Assembly: GCF_900455735.1 (NCBI RefSeq)
Contig: NZ_UAUI01000002.1
Span: 1 to 64,000, forward strand
Reading direction: 5' to 3'
From: Rhodococcus wratislaviensis
GTDB taxonomy: Bacteria > Actinomycetota > Actinomycetes > Mycobacteriales > Mycobacteriaceae
DNA length: 64,000 nt
Shown here piece by piece: positions 17,516 through 27,500 of the stretch. The first letter of the stretch is position 1, and every line of letters begins with the position of its first letter. The notes beneath the pieces were generated by a model. That model searched no databases. It was not told the origin of the DNA and was given only the letters and a program-made list of their open reading frames with translations. Position numbers and translations under genes: made by a program.

Positions 17516-19005
17516 ACCACCAGGAGCTCCCCGGGCTGTACGTCGGCGGCCGCTACCGGGACGGCCGGGCCGCCGAGGTGTACGAGGTGCTCGACCCGGC
17601 CACGGGTGAGGTGATCTCCTCCCGCACCGAGGCGTCGGTGGAGGACGTCGACGACGCGGTCGCGACCGCGAAGGCCGCCTACGCGGAATGGTCGACGACG
17701 AGCCCGGGTGAGCGTTCCGCCGTCCTGACTCGATGGGCCGCCGAGCTCACGGAGATGTCCGACGACATCGCACGCACCGAGACCCGGCAGACGGGCAAGC
17801 CCATCAAGCTGTCGACCGAGTTCGACGTTCCCGGGTCGATCGACAACGTGTCGTTCTTCGCAGGCGCGGCCCGCAATCTGGAGGGAAAGGCGTCGGGCGA
17901 GTACTCCCCCGACCACACGTCCAGCATCCGCCGTGAACCGGTCGGGGTGATCGGCTCGATCGCGCCGTGGAACTATCCGCTGCAGATGGCCGCGTGGAAG
18001 GTCCTGCCCGCAGTCGCCGCAGGCAACACCATCGTGCTCAAACCCGCGGAGATCACTCCCCTGACGTCGCTGCTGTTCGCGGAGGCCGCGTCCCGTGCCG
18101 GCATGCCGGACGGCGTCGTCAACGTGATCACCGGCCGCGGCGTGACGACCGGGTCGGCGCTGGTGTCGCACCGGGACGTGAGCATGGTGAGTTTCACCGG
18201 ATCGACTCCCGTCGGACGACAGATCGCGGCCGCCGCGGCAGGCAAGCGCCTGCACCTGGAACTGGGTGGGAAGGCCCCGTTCGTCGTGTTCGACGACGCC
18301 GATCTCGAGGCCGCGATCAACGGAGCCGTCGCCGGCGCCCTCATCAACTCGGGCCAGGACTGCACCGCGGCCACCCGCGCCTACGTGCAGCGCCCGCTGT
18401 ACGACGACTTCGTCGCCGGGGTGGCATCGCTCATGGACACCGTCCGACTCGGCGACCCGTCCGATCCGAGCACCGACATGGGTCCGCTGGTGTCGCGGCG
18501 ACAGCAACAGCACGTCGCCGGGTTCATCGACCGCGCCCGCGACACCGGGGCGAAGATCGTCCGCGGCGGAGCCGTTCCCGGCGGCGACCTCGCGTCCGGC
18601 TTCTACTACGAGCCGACGCTCGTCGTGGGCGCCGACCAGTCCAGCGAGATCGTGCAGAGGGAGATCTTCGGCCCGGTTCTCGTCGTCCTGCCGTTCGACG
18701 ACGATGCAGATGGCATTGCACTGGCGAACGACACCGACTTCGGGCTGGCGGCGTCCGCGTGGACCCGGGACCTGTACCGGGCGCAGACCGCCTCCCGCGA
18801 CATCGCCGCGGGCTGCGTGTGGATCAACGACCACATCCCGATCATCAGCGAAATGCCCCACGGCGGGTACAAGGCGTCCGGTTACGGCAAGGACATGTCG
18901 ACGTACTCGCTCGACGAGTACACCAACGTCAAGCACGTCATGTCCGACATCACCGGCACCGCCAGGAAGGACTGGCACCGGACGGTGTTCGGCGACCGAG
19001 GATAG
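17512..19005 (+). CDS. Gamma-aminobutyraldehyde dehydrogenase (ALDH superfamily)
   Basis: NAD(P)+-dependent oxidation of 4-aminobutanal to GABA. The GTG at 17512 overlaps the aminotransferase stop (GTGA); 497 residues. The catalytic set is present: Asn154 in APWNYPLQM, Glu250 in LELGGKAP and the nucleophile Cys284 in SGQDCTAATR. The C-terminal MPHGGYKASGYGKDMS is characteristic of the aminobutyraldehyde/betaine aldehyde branch. It is the last gene of the operon and a strong hairpin follows the stop by four bases. No GABA transaminase or succinic semialdehyde dehydrogenase is in the window, so later steps must be encoded elsewhere. Confidence 0.9.
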   Translation: MNHQELPGLYVGGRYRDGRAAEVYEVLDPATGEVISSRTEASVEDVDDAVATAKAAYAEWSTTSPGERSAVLTRWAAELTEMSDDIARTETRQTGKPIKLSTEFDVPGSIDNVSFFAGAARNLEGKASGEYSPDHTSSIRREPVGVIGSIAPWNYPLQMAAWKVLPAVAAGNTIVLKPAEITPLTSLLFAEAASRAGMPDGVVNVITGRGVTTGSALVSHRDVSMVSFTGSTPVGRQIAAAAAGKRLHLELGGKAPFVVFDDADLEAAINGAVAGALINSGQDCTAATRAYVQRPLYDDFVAGVASLMDTVRLGDPSDPSTDMGPLVSRRQQQHVAGFIDRARDTGAKIVRGGAVPGGDLASGFYYEPTLVVGADQSSEIVQREIFGPVLVVLPFDDDADGIALANDTDFGLAASAWTRDLYRAQTASRDIAAGCVWINDHIPIISEMPHGGYKASGYGKDMSTYSLDEYTNVKHVMSDITGTARKDWHRTVFGDRG

Positions 19006-19008
19006 GTC

Positions 19009-19049
19009 CGGTCGCCGGGGCGGCAACAGGTGTTCCGCCCCGGCGACCG
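19009..19049 (+). terminator. Strong terminator hairpin of the polyamine operon
   Basis: A perfect 15-bp stem: CGGTCGCCGGGGCGG (19009-19023) pairs with CCGCCCCGGCGACCG (19035-19049) across an 11-base loop. It begins four bases after the dehydrogenase stop. It has no T-tract, as is common for actinobacterial terminators. Confidence 0.85.
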
Positions 19050-19130
19050 CGGCAGTTCTGCCGAGTCGCGCCCCCGCGCGCGACTACGCTGACGAACAGG
19101 CGCGTTCGCTTCGGCTGAAAGGCAGAGACG

Positions 19131-20321
19131 ATGCATGTGACTCCGTTCGCCTGGACTGTGACGATCGTGGTGATCGTCGCTCTGCTCGCGTTCGACTACT
19201 TCTTCCACGTACGCCATGCGCACATCCCGACGCTGAAGGAAGCGGCGATCTGGTCGTCGATCTACATCGGGCTCGCGCTGCTCTTCGGTGTCGCCGTGCT
19301 GATCTTCGGCGGCGTCGACATGGGCACCGAGTACTTCGCCGGCTACGTCACGGAGAAGGCGCTGTCGGTCGACAACCTCTTCGTGTTCCTCATCATCATG
19401 TCCAGCTTCCGGGTGCCGCGCGAAGACCAGCAGAAGGTCCTGCTGTTCGGCATCGTGTTCTCGATCTTCGCCCGCACCGCGTTCATCTTCCTCGGCGCCG
19501 CGCTCATCAACTCGTTCGCCTGGATTTTCTACTTCTTCGGCCTCATCCTGCTGATCACCGCCGGGAACCTGCTGCGGCCCGAGACCGAGGATTCGCACTC
19601 GGCCGACAACTTCATCATCCGGATCGCGAAGAAGTTCATGCACACCACCGAGCACTACGACGGCGACAAACTCTTCACCGTCGAGAACGGCAAGCGGGCG
19701 ATGACGCCGATGCTGCTGGTGATGGTCGCGATCGGCGGCACCGACATCCTGTTCGCGCTCGACTCCATCCCCGCGATCTTCGGCCTCACCCAGAACGTCT
19801 TCGTCGTCTTCACCGCCACCGTGTTCTCGCTGATGGGTCTGCGTCAGCTGTACTTCCTGCTCGACGGGCTCCTCGACCGCCTCATCTACCTGTCGTTCGG
19901 ACTGGCCGCGATCCTCGCGTTCATCGGCGTCAAACTGATCCTGCATGCGCTGCACGAGAACAACCTGCCGTTCGTCAACGACGGCGAACCCGTGAACGTC
20001 ATCGAAATCAGCACCTTCGTGTCGCTCGGCGTCATCATCGGCATCCTCGTCATCACCGTGATCGCGTCGCTCACCAGCAAGAAGGGCAGGGCACAGTCCG
20101 CGATCGCCGGCGCCCGGCGGCACGCGATCAACTACCTCGACCTCGACTACACCGCCGACCTGGCCGAGCGCGAACGCATGTACGACAAGCTGCGGGGCGA
20201 GGAGGAGCAGCTCAAGAAGCTCGACCCGAAGTTCAAGAAGATGGTCCGCGAAGAAACCGCACTGATGGACCTCATCAAACGCTCACACCAGGAGCACGAC
20301 GCGTTCCTCAAACAAAGCTAG
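19131..20321 (+). CDS. TerC-family integral membrane protein
   Basis: Member of the TerC/Alx family, implicated in metal (manganese) export or metallation of exported proteins and in tellurite resistance. The ATG at 19131 follows GAAAGGCAGAG. 396 residues with about eight or nine helices. Conserved acidic membrane motifs are present: YVTEKALSVDNLFVF and GGTDILFALDSIPAI, both expected to bind divalent metal. A charged cytoplasmic tail of ~75 residues (GEEEQLKKLDPKFKKMV) ends the protein. It is a single gene between two terminators; no riboswitch-like leader was evident in the ~80 bases upstream. Confidence 0.92.
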   Translation: MHVTPFAWTVTIVVIVALLAFDYFFHVRHAHIPTLKEAAIWSSIYIGLALLFGVAVLIFGGVDMGTEYFAGYVTEKALSVDNLFVFLIIMSSFRVPREDQQKVLLFGIVFSIFARTAFIFLGAALINSFAWIFYFFGLILLITAGNLLRPETEDSHSADNFIIRIAKKFMHTTEHYDGDKLFTVENGKRAMTPMLLVMVAIGGTDILFALDSIPAIFGLTQNVFVVFTATVFSLMGLRQLYFLLDGLLDRLIYLSFGLAAILAFIGVKLILHALHENNLPFVNDGEPVNVIEISTFVSLGVIIGILVITVIASLTSKKGRAQSAIAGARRHAINYLDLDYTADLAERERMYDKLRGEEEQLKKLDPKFKKMVREETALMDLIKRSHQEHDAFLKQS

Positions 20322-20332
20322 GTGGACTCAGC

Positions 20333-20361
20333 GAAGCGCCCACCGAATCGGCGGGCGCTTC
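20333..20361 (+). terminator. Terminator hairpin after terC-like gene
   Basis: GAAGCGCCC (20333-20341) pairs with GGGCGCTTC (20353-20361); the 11-base loop can form a further 3-bp CCG/CGG stem. It starts 12 bases after the stop codon at 20321 and is followed by TCT. It could also serve the convergent SPW gene. Confidence 0.8.
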
Positions 20362-20401
20362 TCTGACTCGTGCCCCATCCCCATGAAGGCACGCGCCGCG
20401 A

Positions 20402-20845
20402 CTACCTCCTCCTCATCCGCATTCCGCCGTCCGCCATTCCCATGGCGGTGATACCGAGACCCAGCAGACAGACGACGATGCCGCAGACCACGTTCGACCA
20501 GATCATTCCCGCCGTGGTGGTTACTCCGACGACCAGCCACGGGCTGACGATCATCCACAAGCCCAGCAGCGGCGCGACGAACGCCATGCCGTGCGTGCGT
20601 GAGTAGGCCGACGTGAAACCGACGGCGAGCAGTGCCACCGCAACACCCGACAGCAGGTTGCACATCGCCAGGCCCGACTGGCTCGCGAACCCGATAATCC
20701 ACGGCGACGCCGCCATGTAGAGGCCAGCCATGAACATCAGGCCCTCGGTGACCTGCGTCATCGGCTGTTCCGAGACCCGGTCGTAGCGAGCCCGCAACTC
20801 GGCGATATCAGGGTGTCTCTCGATCGACATACCTGGTGTCGTCAT
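20402..20845 (-). CDS. SPW-repeat membrane protein
   Basis: A 147-residue membrane protein with the ATG at 20845, chosen because a near-perfect AAGGAGGTG ribosome site ends five bases upstream. Four hydrophobic helices are arranged as two copies of the SPW repeat: AASPWIIGFA and IVSPWLVVGV. SPW proteins are widespread in actinobacteria and their function is unknown. The tail GGMRMRRR is basic and presumably cytoplasmic. It is convergent with the TerC-like gene. Confidence 0.85.
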   Translation of the reverse strand: MTTPGMSIERHPDIAELRARYDRVSEQPMTQVTEGLMFMAGLYMAASPWIIGFASQSGLAMCNLLSGVAVALLAVGFTSAYSRTHGMAFVAPLLGLWMIVSPWLVVGVTTTAGMIWSNVVCGIVVCLLGLGITAMGMADGGMRMRRR

Positions 20846-20986
20846 CACCCACCTCCTTGAAAAGAGAACCAATCCCTACCGAAGGGGGTGCCCCGAACTC
20901 CATACCGCAAACCAGTGATGACCAGGTAATTTTTCCGAATTTCCGCTACCGACCAGTCCCCACGGACCGCAGGCGATCCGCTGCCC

Positions 20987-21181
20987 TTGGGCAAGCGTCC
21001 AGGGGACGGGCATACTCGATGTGTGTGGTGGATTGCCTGGGTCGTGCTCGCGTGGATAGCACTGTCGGTGCCGCTCGCGATCCTCATCGGGAAGGCGATT
21101 CGGCAGAAAGACCTGCACGAACTGCCCGCCAAAGAGGATGCGACGAGTAAGAACGATCCGCCCGACCGTACGGTCGCGTGA
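20987..21181 (+). CDS. Small single-helix membrane protein
   Basis: Up to 64 residues with one strong transmembrane helix (WWIAWVVLAWIALSVPLAILIG) followed by a charged tail ending DPPDRTVA. The start is uncertain: TTG at 20987, or GTG at 21023 directly before the helix. Tryptophan richness and the clean stop before the next small membrane gene make coding likely, but no homologous family is recognised. Confidence 0.5.
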   Translation: MGKRPGDGHTRCVWWIAWVVLAWIALSVPLAILIGKAIRQKDLHELPAKEDATSKNDPPDRTVA

Positions 21182-21229
21182 CCGCGCCCCAGCGGGTGCG
21201 GTCCCGGTGCAGCTTGGAAGAATGACGGG

Positions 21230-21541
21230 ATGGCGCTGCCCTTCTATCCACTCGTGTTCATGAACCTGTTGTTTGCGGCGACCACACTGTGCCTTGCACG
21301 ACCCTCCCGCCTGTCCGCCGCAGCCACCGTCGGCGCCGCCGTGCTCTGGCTGTTCGGCAACGGACCACTCGAGGGCCAAGTCCTCTGGGAATTCGACGCC
21401 ACGCACGGCCTCACGGTGTCCGATCTGCTCTCCGTTGCCGCCGTCGCCGTCGCGGTCTGGACGTTCACGACCATCGGTGACCGGCCGTGGGCCCGGCGAA
21501 CCGGGAGACGCCGCCGAACGCTGTTCCGTGTCCGGTACTGA
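21230..21541 (+). CDS. Small hypothetical membrane protein
   Basis: 103 residues from ATG 21230 with GGAAGAA upstream. Three hydrophobic stretches are visible: FYPLVFMNLLFAATTLCLA, ATVGAAVLWLFG and LLSVAAVAVAVWTF. A basic tail (RRTGRRRRTLFRVRY) follows. No recognised family. It is convergent with the NRPS gene, whose stop lies five bases beyond. Confidence 0.6.
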   Translation: MALPFYPLVFMNLLFAATTLCLARPSRLSAAATVGAAVLWLFGNGPLEGQVLWEFDATHGLTVSDLLSVAAVAVAVWTFTTIGDRPWARRTGRRRRTLFRVRY

Positions 21542-21545
21542 TCGG

Positions 21546-24500
21546 CTAATCGCCTCTCAATGCCGCCCCCACCACGCGCAGCACGCGCGGTGACGTCATG
21601 TGCCAGTGCGCACTGTCGACGAGGCGGTTCCGGACGGCGCCCGCCACATAGGGCTCCCAACTCACTGCCGCCGCCGAACCCGAGGGATCGTCGCGCCCGG
21701 CGGTGAAGAACGCGACGTCGCCCCGGAAGACACCGGGGGTGTGGCGATCGAGCAGCGCGCAGTTGTGTGCGGCACTCTCGATCAGCCTGTGGAGTTGGTC
21801 GCGGCTGAGAACGGCCGTGGGGTTGCCCGTCGCCGCCAGTAGGTCCACCGCCGATTCGGGTGTCATGTCTGCGACGGCCGCCGGCACGTCCCCCTCGACG
21901 CCGATTCCCGCCAGCAGGTCGCTCACGCTCACCGGCATCTCGGTGGCCCTCGGGTCCGGTTGATGCGCGTAGCTGTCGAGCATCACGAGGGTCGCGACCT
22001 CTGCACCCGCTGCCTGGAGTTGCACCGCGACCGCATGCGCGAGGACTCCGCCGAGCGACCAACCCAGCAGTTCGTACGGCCCGCGAGTCTGGATCCTGCG
22101 GATCTCCTCCACGTACCGCGCGGCCAGGTCGTCGATCGACGCCGGCAGCGTGGCGTCGCCGGTAACCGACGGCGACTGAAGGCCGTAGATCGGCCGATCG
22201 GGATCGATCCTGGACGTCAGACCCGTGTAGCACCAGGCGAGCCCCACGATCGGGTGGATGCAGAACAGCGGCCGCCCCTCCCCTGCCGTCCTGATGGGGA
22301 AGAGCACGTCGAGCGCCCCGTCACGTTGTCGATCGGCCGAACTCAGCCGTTCCGCGATCGAACTCGGGGTCGGATCCGTCATCACCATCTGCAACGGAAC
22401 CGCCACACCCGTGGACGCCTCGAGGGCACTCACCACACGCACCGCCATCAGAGAGTTGCCACCCAGTTCGAAGAAGTTGTCGTCCGCACCCACCCTCTCG
22501 ACACCCAGCAGCTCCGAGAATGCGGTGGCCACCGCAACCTCGGTGTCCGTCACCGGGGCGCGGAACGCCCGTGGTTCGAACCGCGGCGTCGGAAGCGCAC
22601 GCCTATCGAGCTTCCCGGCCGACGCCAAGGGCAGCTCGTCCAGAATCATGATCTGCGACGGCACCATGTACGCGGGTAGCCGTTCTCGAGCAGACGCCGT
22701 CAGATCGTGAGTATCGATACTCCGGCCGCGCTCGGCCGCGACGTAACCGACGAGGCGGTCGCCTCCACGCTCGTCCGAGATCAGCGCCACCGCGGCTTGG
22801 GACACCCCCGCCGCCGCCTCCAGCACCGACTCGATCTCCCGCAGTTCGATTCGCAGGCCACGCAGCTTGACCTGGAGGTCGGTTCGGCCCAGATACACCA
22901 GCTGACCCGTTCGGGTCCACTTGACGAGATCACCTGTGCGGTACAGGCGTTCCCCGTGCCGGCCGAACGGGTCGGCCACGAATCGTTCCGCGGTGAGCTC
23001 GCTGCGTCCCACATAGCCGCGGGCGAGTTGGTCGCCGCCGAGATAGAGCTCTCCGGCCACACCCACGGGAACCGGATTCAGCCGTGCATCCAGCACGTAG
23101 GCCCGGGTGTTCCACACCGGCGCACCGATCGGCACGCGCGTATCCACGGATTTGCCCAGCCGGAAGGCTGTCGTGGTGATCGCCGCCTCGGTGGGACCAT
23201 ACGTATTGTGGAATGCGCCCGGACGGAGCGCGATCACGTCCTCCGCGAGCTCGGACGACATCTCCTCACCGCCCACATAGAGGTGTCGTAGCGAGGACAG
23301 GGCCTCCCCCTCACCCATCGCGAGGAATGCGGCCAGTACCGACGGCACGAAATGCATCATGGTGATCCGGTGCTCGCGGATGACGGTCGCCAGGTAGTCG
23401 AGGTCGTGATGCCCGCCGGGCCGCGTCACCACCAGTTGGGCACCCACGATCAGGGGCAGGAAGACCTCCCACACCGAGACATCGAATGTGTACGGAGCCT
23501 TGAGCACTCCGCGGTCGTCGGCGGTGACTTCGTACTCCTCGGCGAGCCAGCGCAGCTGATTCACGATTGCGGCGTGGCTGACGGTCACGCCCTTGGGGCG
23601 TCCCGTCGATCCCGACGTGAAGAGAACGTAGGCGGTGTTCTGCGGCCGCAGCGGGCGCACCCGGTCGGCATCGCAGATCGGGTGCGAACCGAACCCGGAC
23701 AGATCGACGGTGTCGATGTCGACGTGTGCGATACCCGCAGGCAAGGACGCCCGGGTCCACGACGTGGTCAACACCAGATCCGCAGCGGCGGAGCTCAGCA
23801 CGTCCTCGATACGCTCTGCCGGGTGGTCGGGGTCGAGAGGCACGTAGCCGCCGCCGGCCCGGAGGACGGCGCACATTCCGACGATCATGTCCGGCGAACG
23901 CTCGAACGCAAGCGCGACAAGGGAATCCGGTCCTACTCCGCGCTCGACGAGCAGCCTCGCCAGGCGGTTGACACGTAGGTCCAGTTCGCCGTACGTCAAC
24001 GACTCGCCCTCGAAGACGACGGCAACAGCACCCGAGGCGCGGGCCACCCGGGCATCGAGAAGATCGACCAGTGTCGCTGCGCGCAGCTCCACGTCCGTCG
24101 AATTCCACGTGTCCAGCATCTGGACGGTCTCGTCGTCCGTCAGCAGGGACAGATCGCAGACCTGACGACCCGGTTGCGTTGCGAAAGCCTCGACGACGCG
24201 CACCAACCCCCATGCGAACCGATCCGCCGTGTCCGAATCGAACAGCTCGGTGGAGTAGGTGAGAGTCCCCGAGACACCGGCAGGGTCACCGTTCTCGTCG
24301 TAGCTGTCCGAGAGGGAGAAGTCGAGGTCGAATTTGGTGACCTGCGCATCGATCTCGAGCGGCGCAATGGTCAGTCCCGGCAGTTCCAGCGCCGCCGCGG
24401 CCTGGTTCTGAAACGCAAGCATGACCTGGAACAACGACGAATACGATTGCGAACGTGCTGGATTCAGAATCTCGACCAGCCGCTCGAACGGAACCTCCGC

Positions 24501-27500
24501 GTGAGCCATCGCCCCGAGATCGGTCTCCCGCACCTCTTCCAGAACGTCGAGAAGAGAGGCGCCGGGATCCACCTCGGTGCGCAGCACGAGCGTATTGACG
24601 AACATCCCGACCACGTCGTCGAGCACCCGTTCACCTCGGCCCGCGACCGGAGTGCCGATCACGATGTCCGAGGTTCCCGTCACGCGCGCCAGCAACACCG
24701 CCAGAGCGGCGTGCATCACCATGAACAGGGTCGTATTATGTTGTTGTGCAATATCACCGAGACGCCGATGCGTGTCGGCACCGATGGTCACGGGGACGAC
24801 GGCACCCGAATTGGTGCGCGTCGCGGGTCGAGGGCGATCGGTCGGTAGCTCGAGGAACTCGGGAATACCCGCGAGTCTGCGCGTCCAGTAGTCGAACTGC
24901 GTCGCCGCCAGGGACTCGGGGTCATCTTCATCGCCCAGTACCTCGCGCTGCCACAGCGCGAAATCGGCGTACTGAACCTCGAGCGGTGTCCACCCGGGAC
25001 GGTCGCCCCTCGCCCGCGCCAGGTACGCCGTCGCCACATCCCGCGCCAGCGGTGCCATGGAGAAGCCGTCCGCGCTGATGTGATGGACCACCACGACCAG
25101 GATCAGGTCGTTGTCACTCACCCGCAGAAGTCGCCCACGAATCGGGACCGATGCCGAGACGTCGAATCCTCGTGCGACGACCGAGAACACGTGAGCGTCC
25201 ACGGCGTCAACCGTCACGGTCGTCGGGGACAGATCCAACTCCACGCCTTCCGCGGGCACCACGATCTGCACCGGCTCGCCGTCGTGTTCCGGGAACACCG
25301 TCCGGAGAGATTCGTGCCGTTCCAGCACGTCGTGCACCGCCTGCTGCAGTGCGGGCACGTTCAGGTCTCCGGTCAAACGCACAGCCAGGGGCATGTTGTA
25401 CGCCGGCGATGCCGGGTCGAAGCGGCTCAGGAACCACATCCGTTGCTGCGCCGGAGACAGGGGAATACGGTCCGGTCGAGGCTGCCTCGACAGGACCGGG
25501 CGGTTACCCGTGCCCACCACCGAAGACACCTGCTCGGCCAGCGCTTCCACCGTCGACGCCTCGAACAGCATCCGAACCGGCACGTGCGCATTCAGCGCCT
25601 CACCCAATCGGGCGGCCGCCTGCGTCGCGATCAGCGAGTTGCCGCCCAGTGCGAAGAATTCGTCGTCGAGCCCGACCTGTTCCACCGCGAGCACCTCGGC
25701 GAAGACGGCGACGACGGCGTCCTGCACCGGCGACACGGGTGCCCGGAAGACCCTCGACTCGAGTACCGGCGCCGGCAACGCCTTCACGTCGATCTTCCCC
25801 GAGGGGTTGAGAGGAAATGCGTCGAGCACCACGACTGCGGCAGGCACCAGGTACGACGGCAACACGTCTTCGAGCCTCTTGCGCAACAACTCGACGTCGA
25901 GGGACCCGCGGGGCACGACATACGACACCAACGCGTCGGCACCGGCCGCGTTGGGCCGGGCCACCGTGATCGCACCGTCGACGTCGGCGACCCGGGTGAT
26001 CACCGCGTCGACCTCCCCCGGTTCGATGCGGACGCCACGAATCTTCACCTGCCGGTCCACACGCGCGATGAACTGCAGATTGTCGTCGGCGCGGCGATGC
26101 ACCAGGTCGCCGGTGCGGTACATGCGAGTACCGCCCGCGCCCGCAACGAATCGCACCGCGGTCCGCCCAGGATCACCGACGTAGCCGCGCGCCAGCCCGG
26201 AACCGGACAGATACAGCTCGCCGATCGCACCGACGGGGACCGGGCGCAACCGATCGTCGAGCACCCGACCGCTGGTGCCGGAAATCGGTCCACCGATGGT
26301 CACGTGGCCGTCGACCGCGGCGAGGGTCGCGACGACGGTCGACTCCGTCGGCCCGTACGCATTGAGCATCCGCCTGCCGTCGCTCCATGCGGCGGCAAGA
26401 TCCGGATGCAGAGCTTCACCGCCGACCGCGACGACGTCGATGTGGTCGAGCCCGTCCGTGCTCAGGGATGCCAGCACTGCCGGCGTCGAAAGGTAGTGGC
26501 TCACCTGGTGTTCCACGAGCACGCGGTGCAGATCCGGTCCCGCATACACCTCGGCGGGGGCGACCACCAGGCAGGCACCCGAACCGAACGCGAGCAAAGC
26601 TTCGAGGAGCGCGGCGTCGAAGGTGGGGTTGTAGGCGTGGAGCACCCGTGAGTCCGACGTGACCCGATACCGACGCACCGCTTCCTCGGTCAGCGAGGAC
26701 ACACCGCGGTGCGGCACCATCACCCCCTTGGGCGTGCCGGTAGAACCCGACGTGTAGATGACGTACGCCACCTCGTCCGGATGCACCGGAACATAGACCG
26801 GAGCGACATCGTTCAGATATTCACCCGCGGTGACCGGCAGCCACGCGATCCGGGAACCGCCCACCGACATTTCCCCGACGCCGACACCCACGTCGGCCTC
26901 GGTCAGCACCCTCTCCAGACGCTCCGCCGGATGGGTCGGGTCCACCGGGACGAAGGCCGCACCGGTCTTGGTGATGGCCCACAACGCGATCACGAAATCC
27001 ACCGACCGCGGCAGGGCGAGCGCGATCACGCGACCCGGCCGCGCGCCTGCGTCGATCAGGACCCGCGCCAACGCATCGGAACGCGCGTCGAGGTCACGGT
27101 AGGTGAGGGTCACGGCACCGTCCGAGAGCGCCGGCGCATCCGGGAAGGCGCGGGCAGTGCCGGTCAGAATCTCGGAAAGGGTTCTCGGTTCGGAAGGCTC
27201 ACCGCCGTCGAGGACTGCGCCGGCAGCGAGGCCGATGCTGCCCACGTCGATCTCAGGACGGTCGGTGACGACGGCCAGCACATCCACGAACAATTCGGCC
27301 AGCGATCGCACCGTCGCGGCGTCGAACAGCGACGGCGTGTAGGTGACGACACCGTCCACTCCCACGGGATCGTGGTCCGACCAGCGCTCCGAGTATGTGA
27401 ACGCAAGATCGAACGGCGTCGGAGTGGTGCCGTGCTCCGAGGTCGGCGCGAGCGCGAGCGACACCTGCGGTCGCTCGCCACCGAGCAGGTCGGCCAGGGC

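Noticed and set aside
25080-26651. Plus-strand open frame within the NRPS
   Set aside because: His/Arg-rich antisense shadow; the NRPS frame carries canonical domain motifs throughout.
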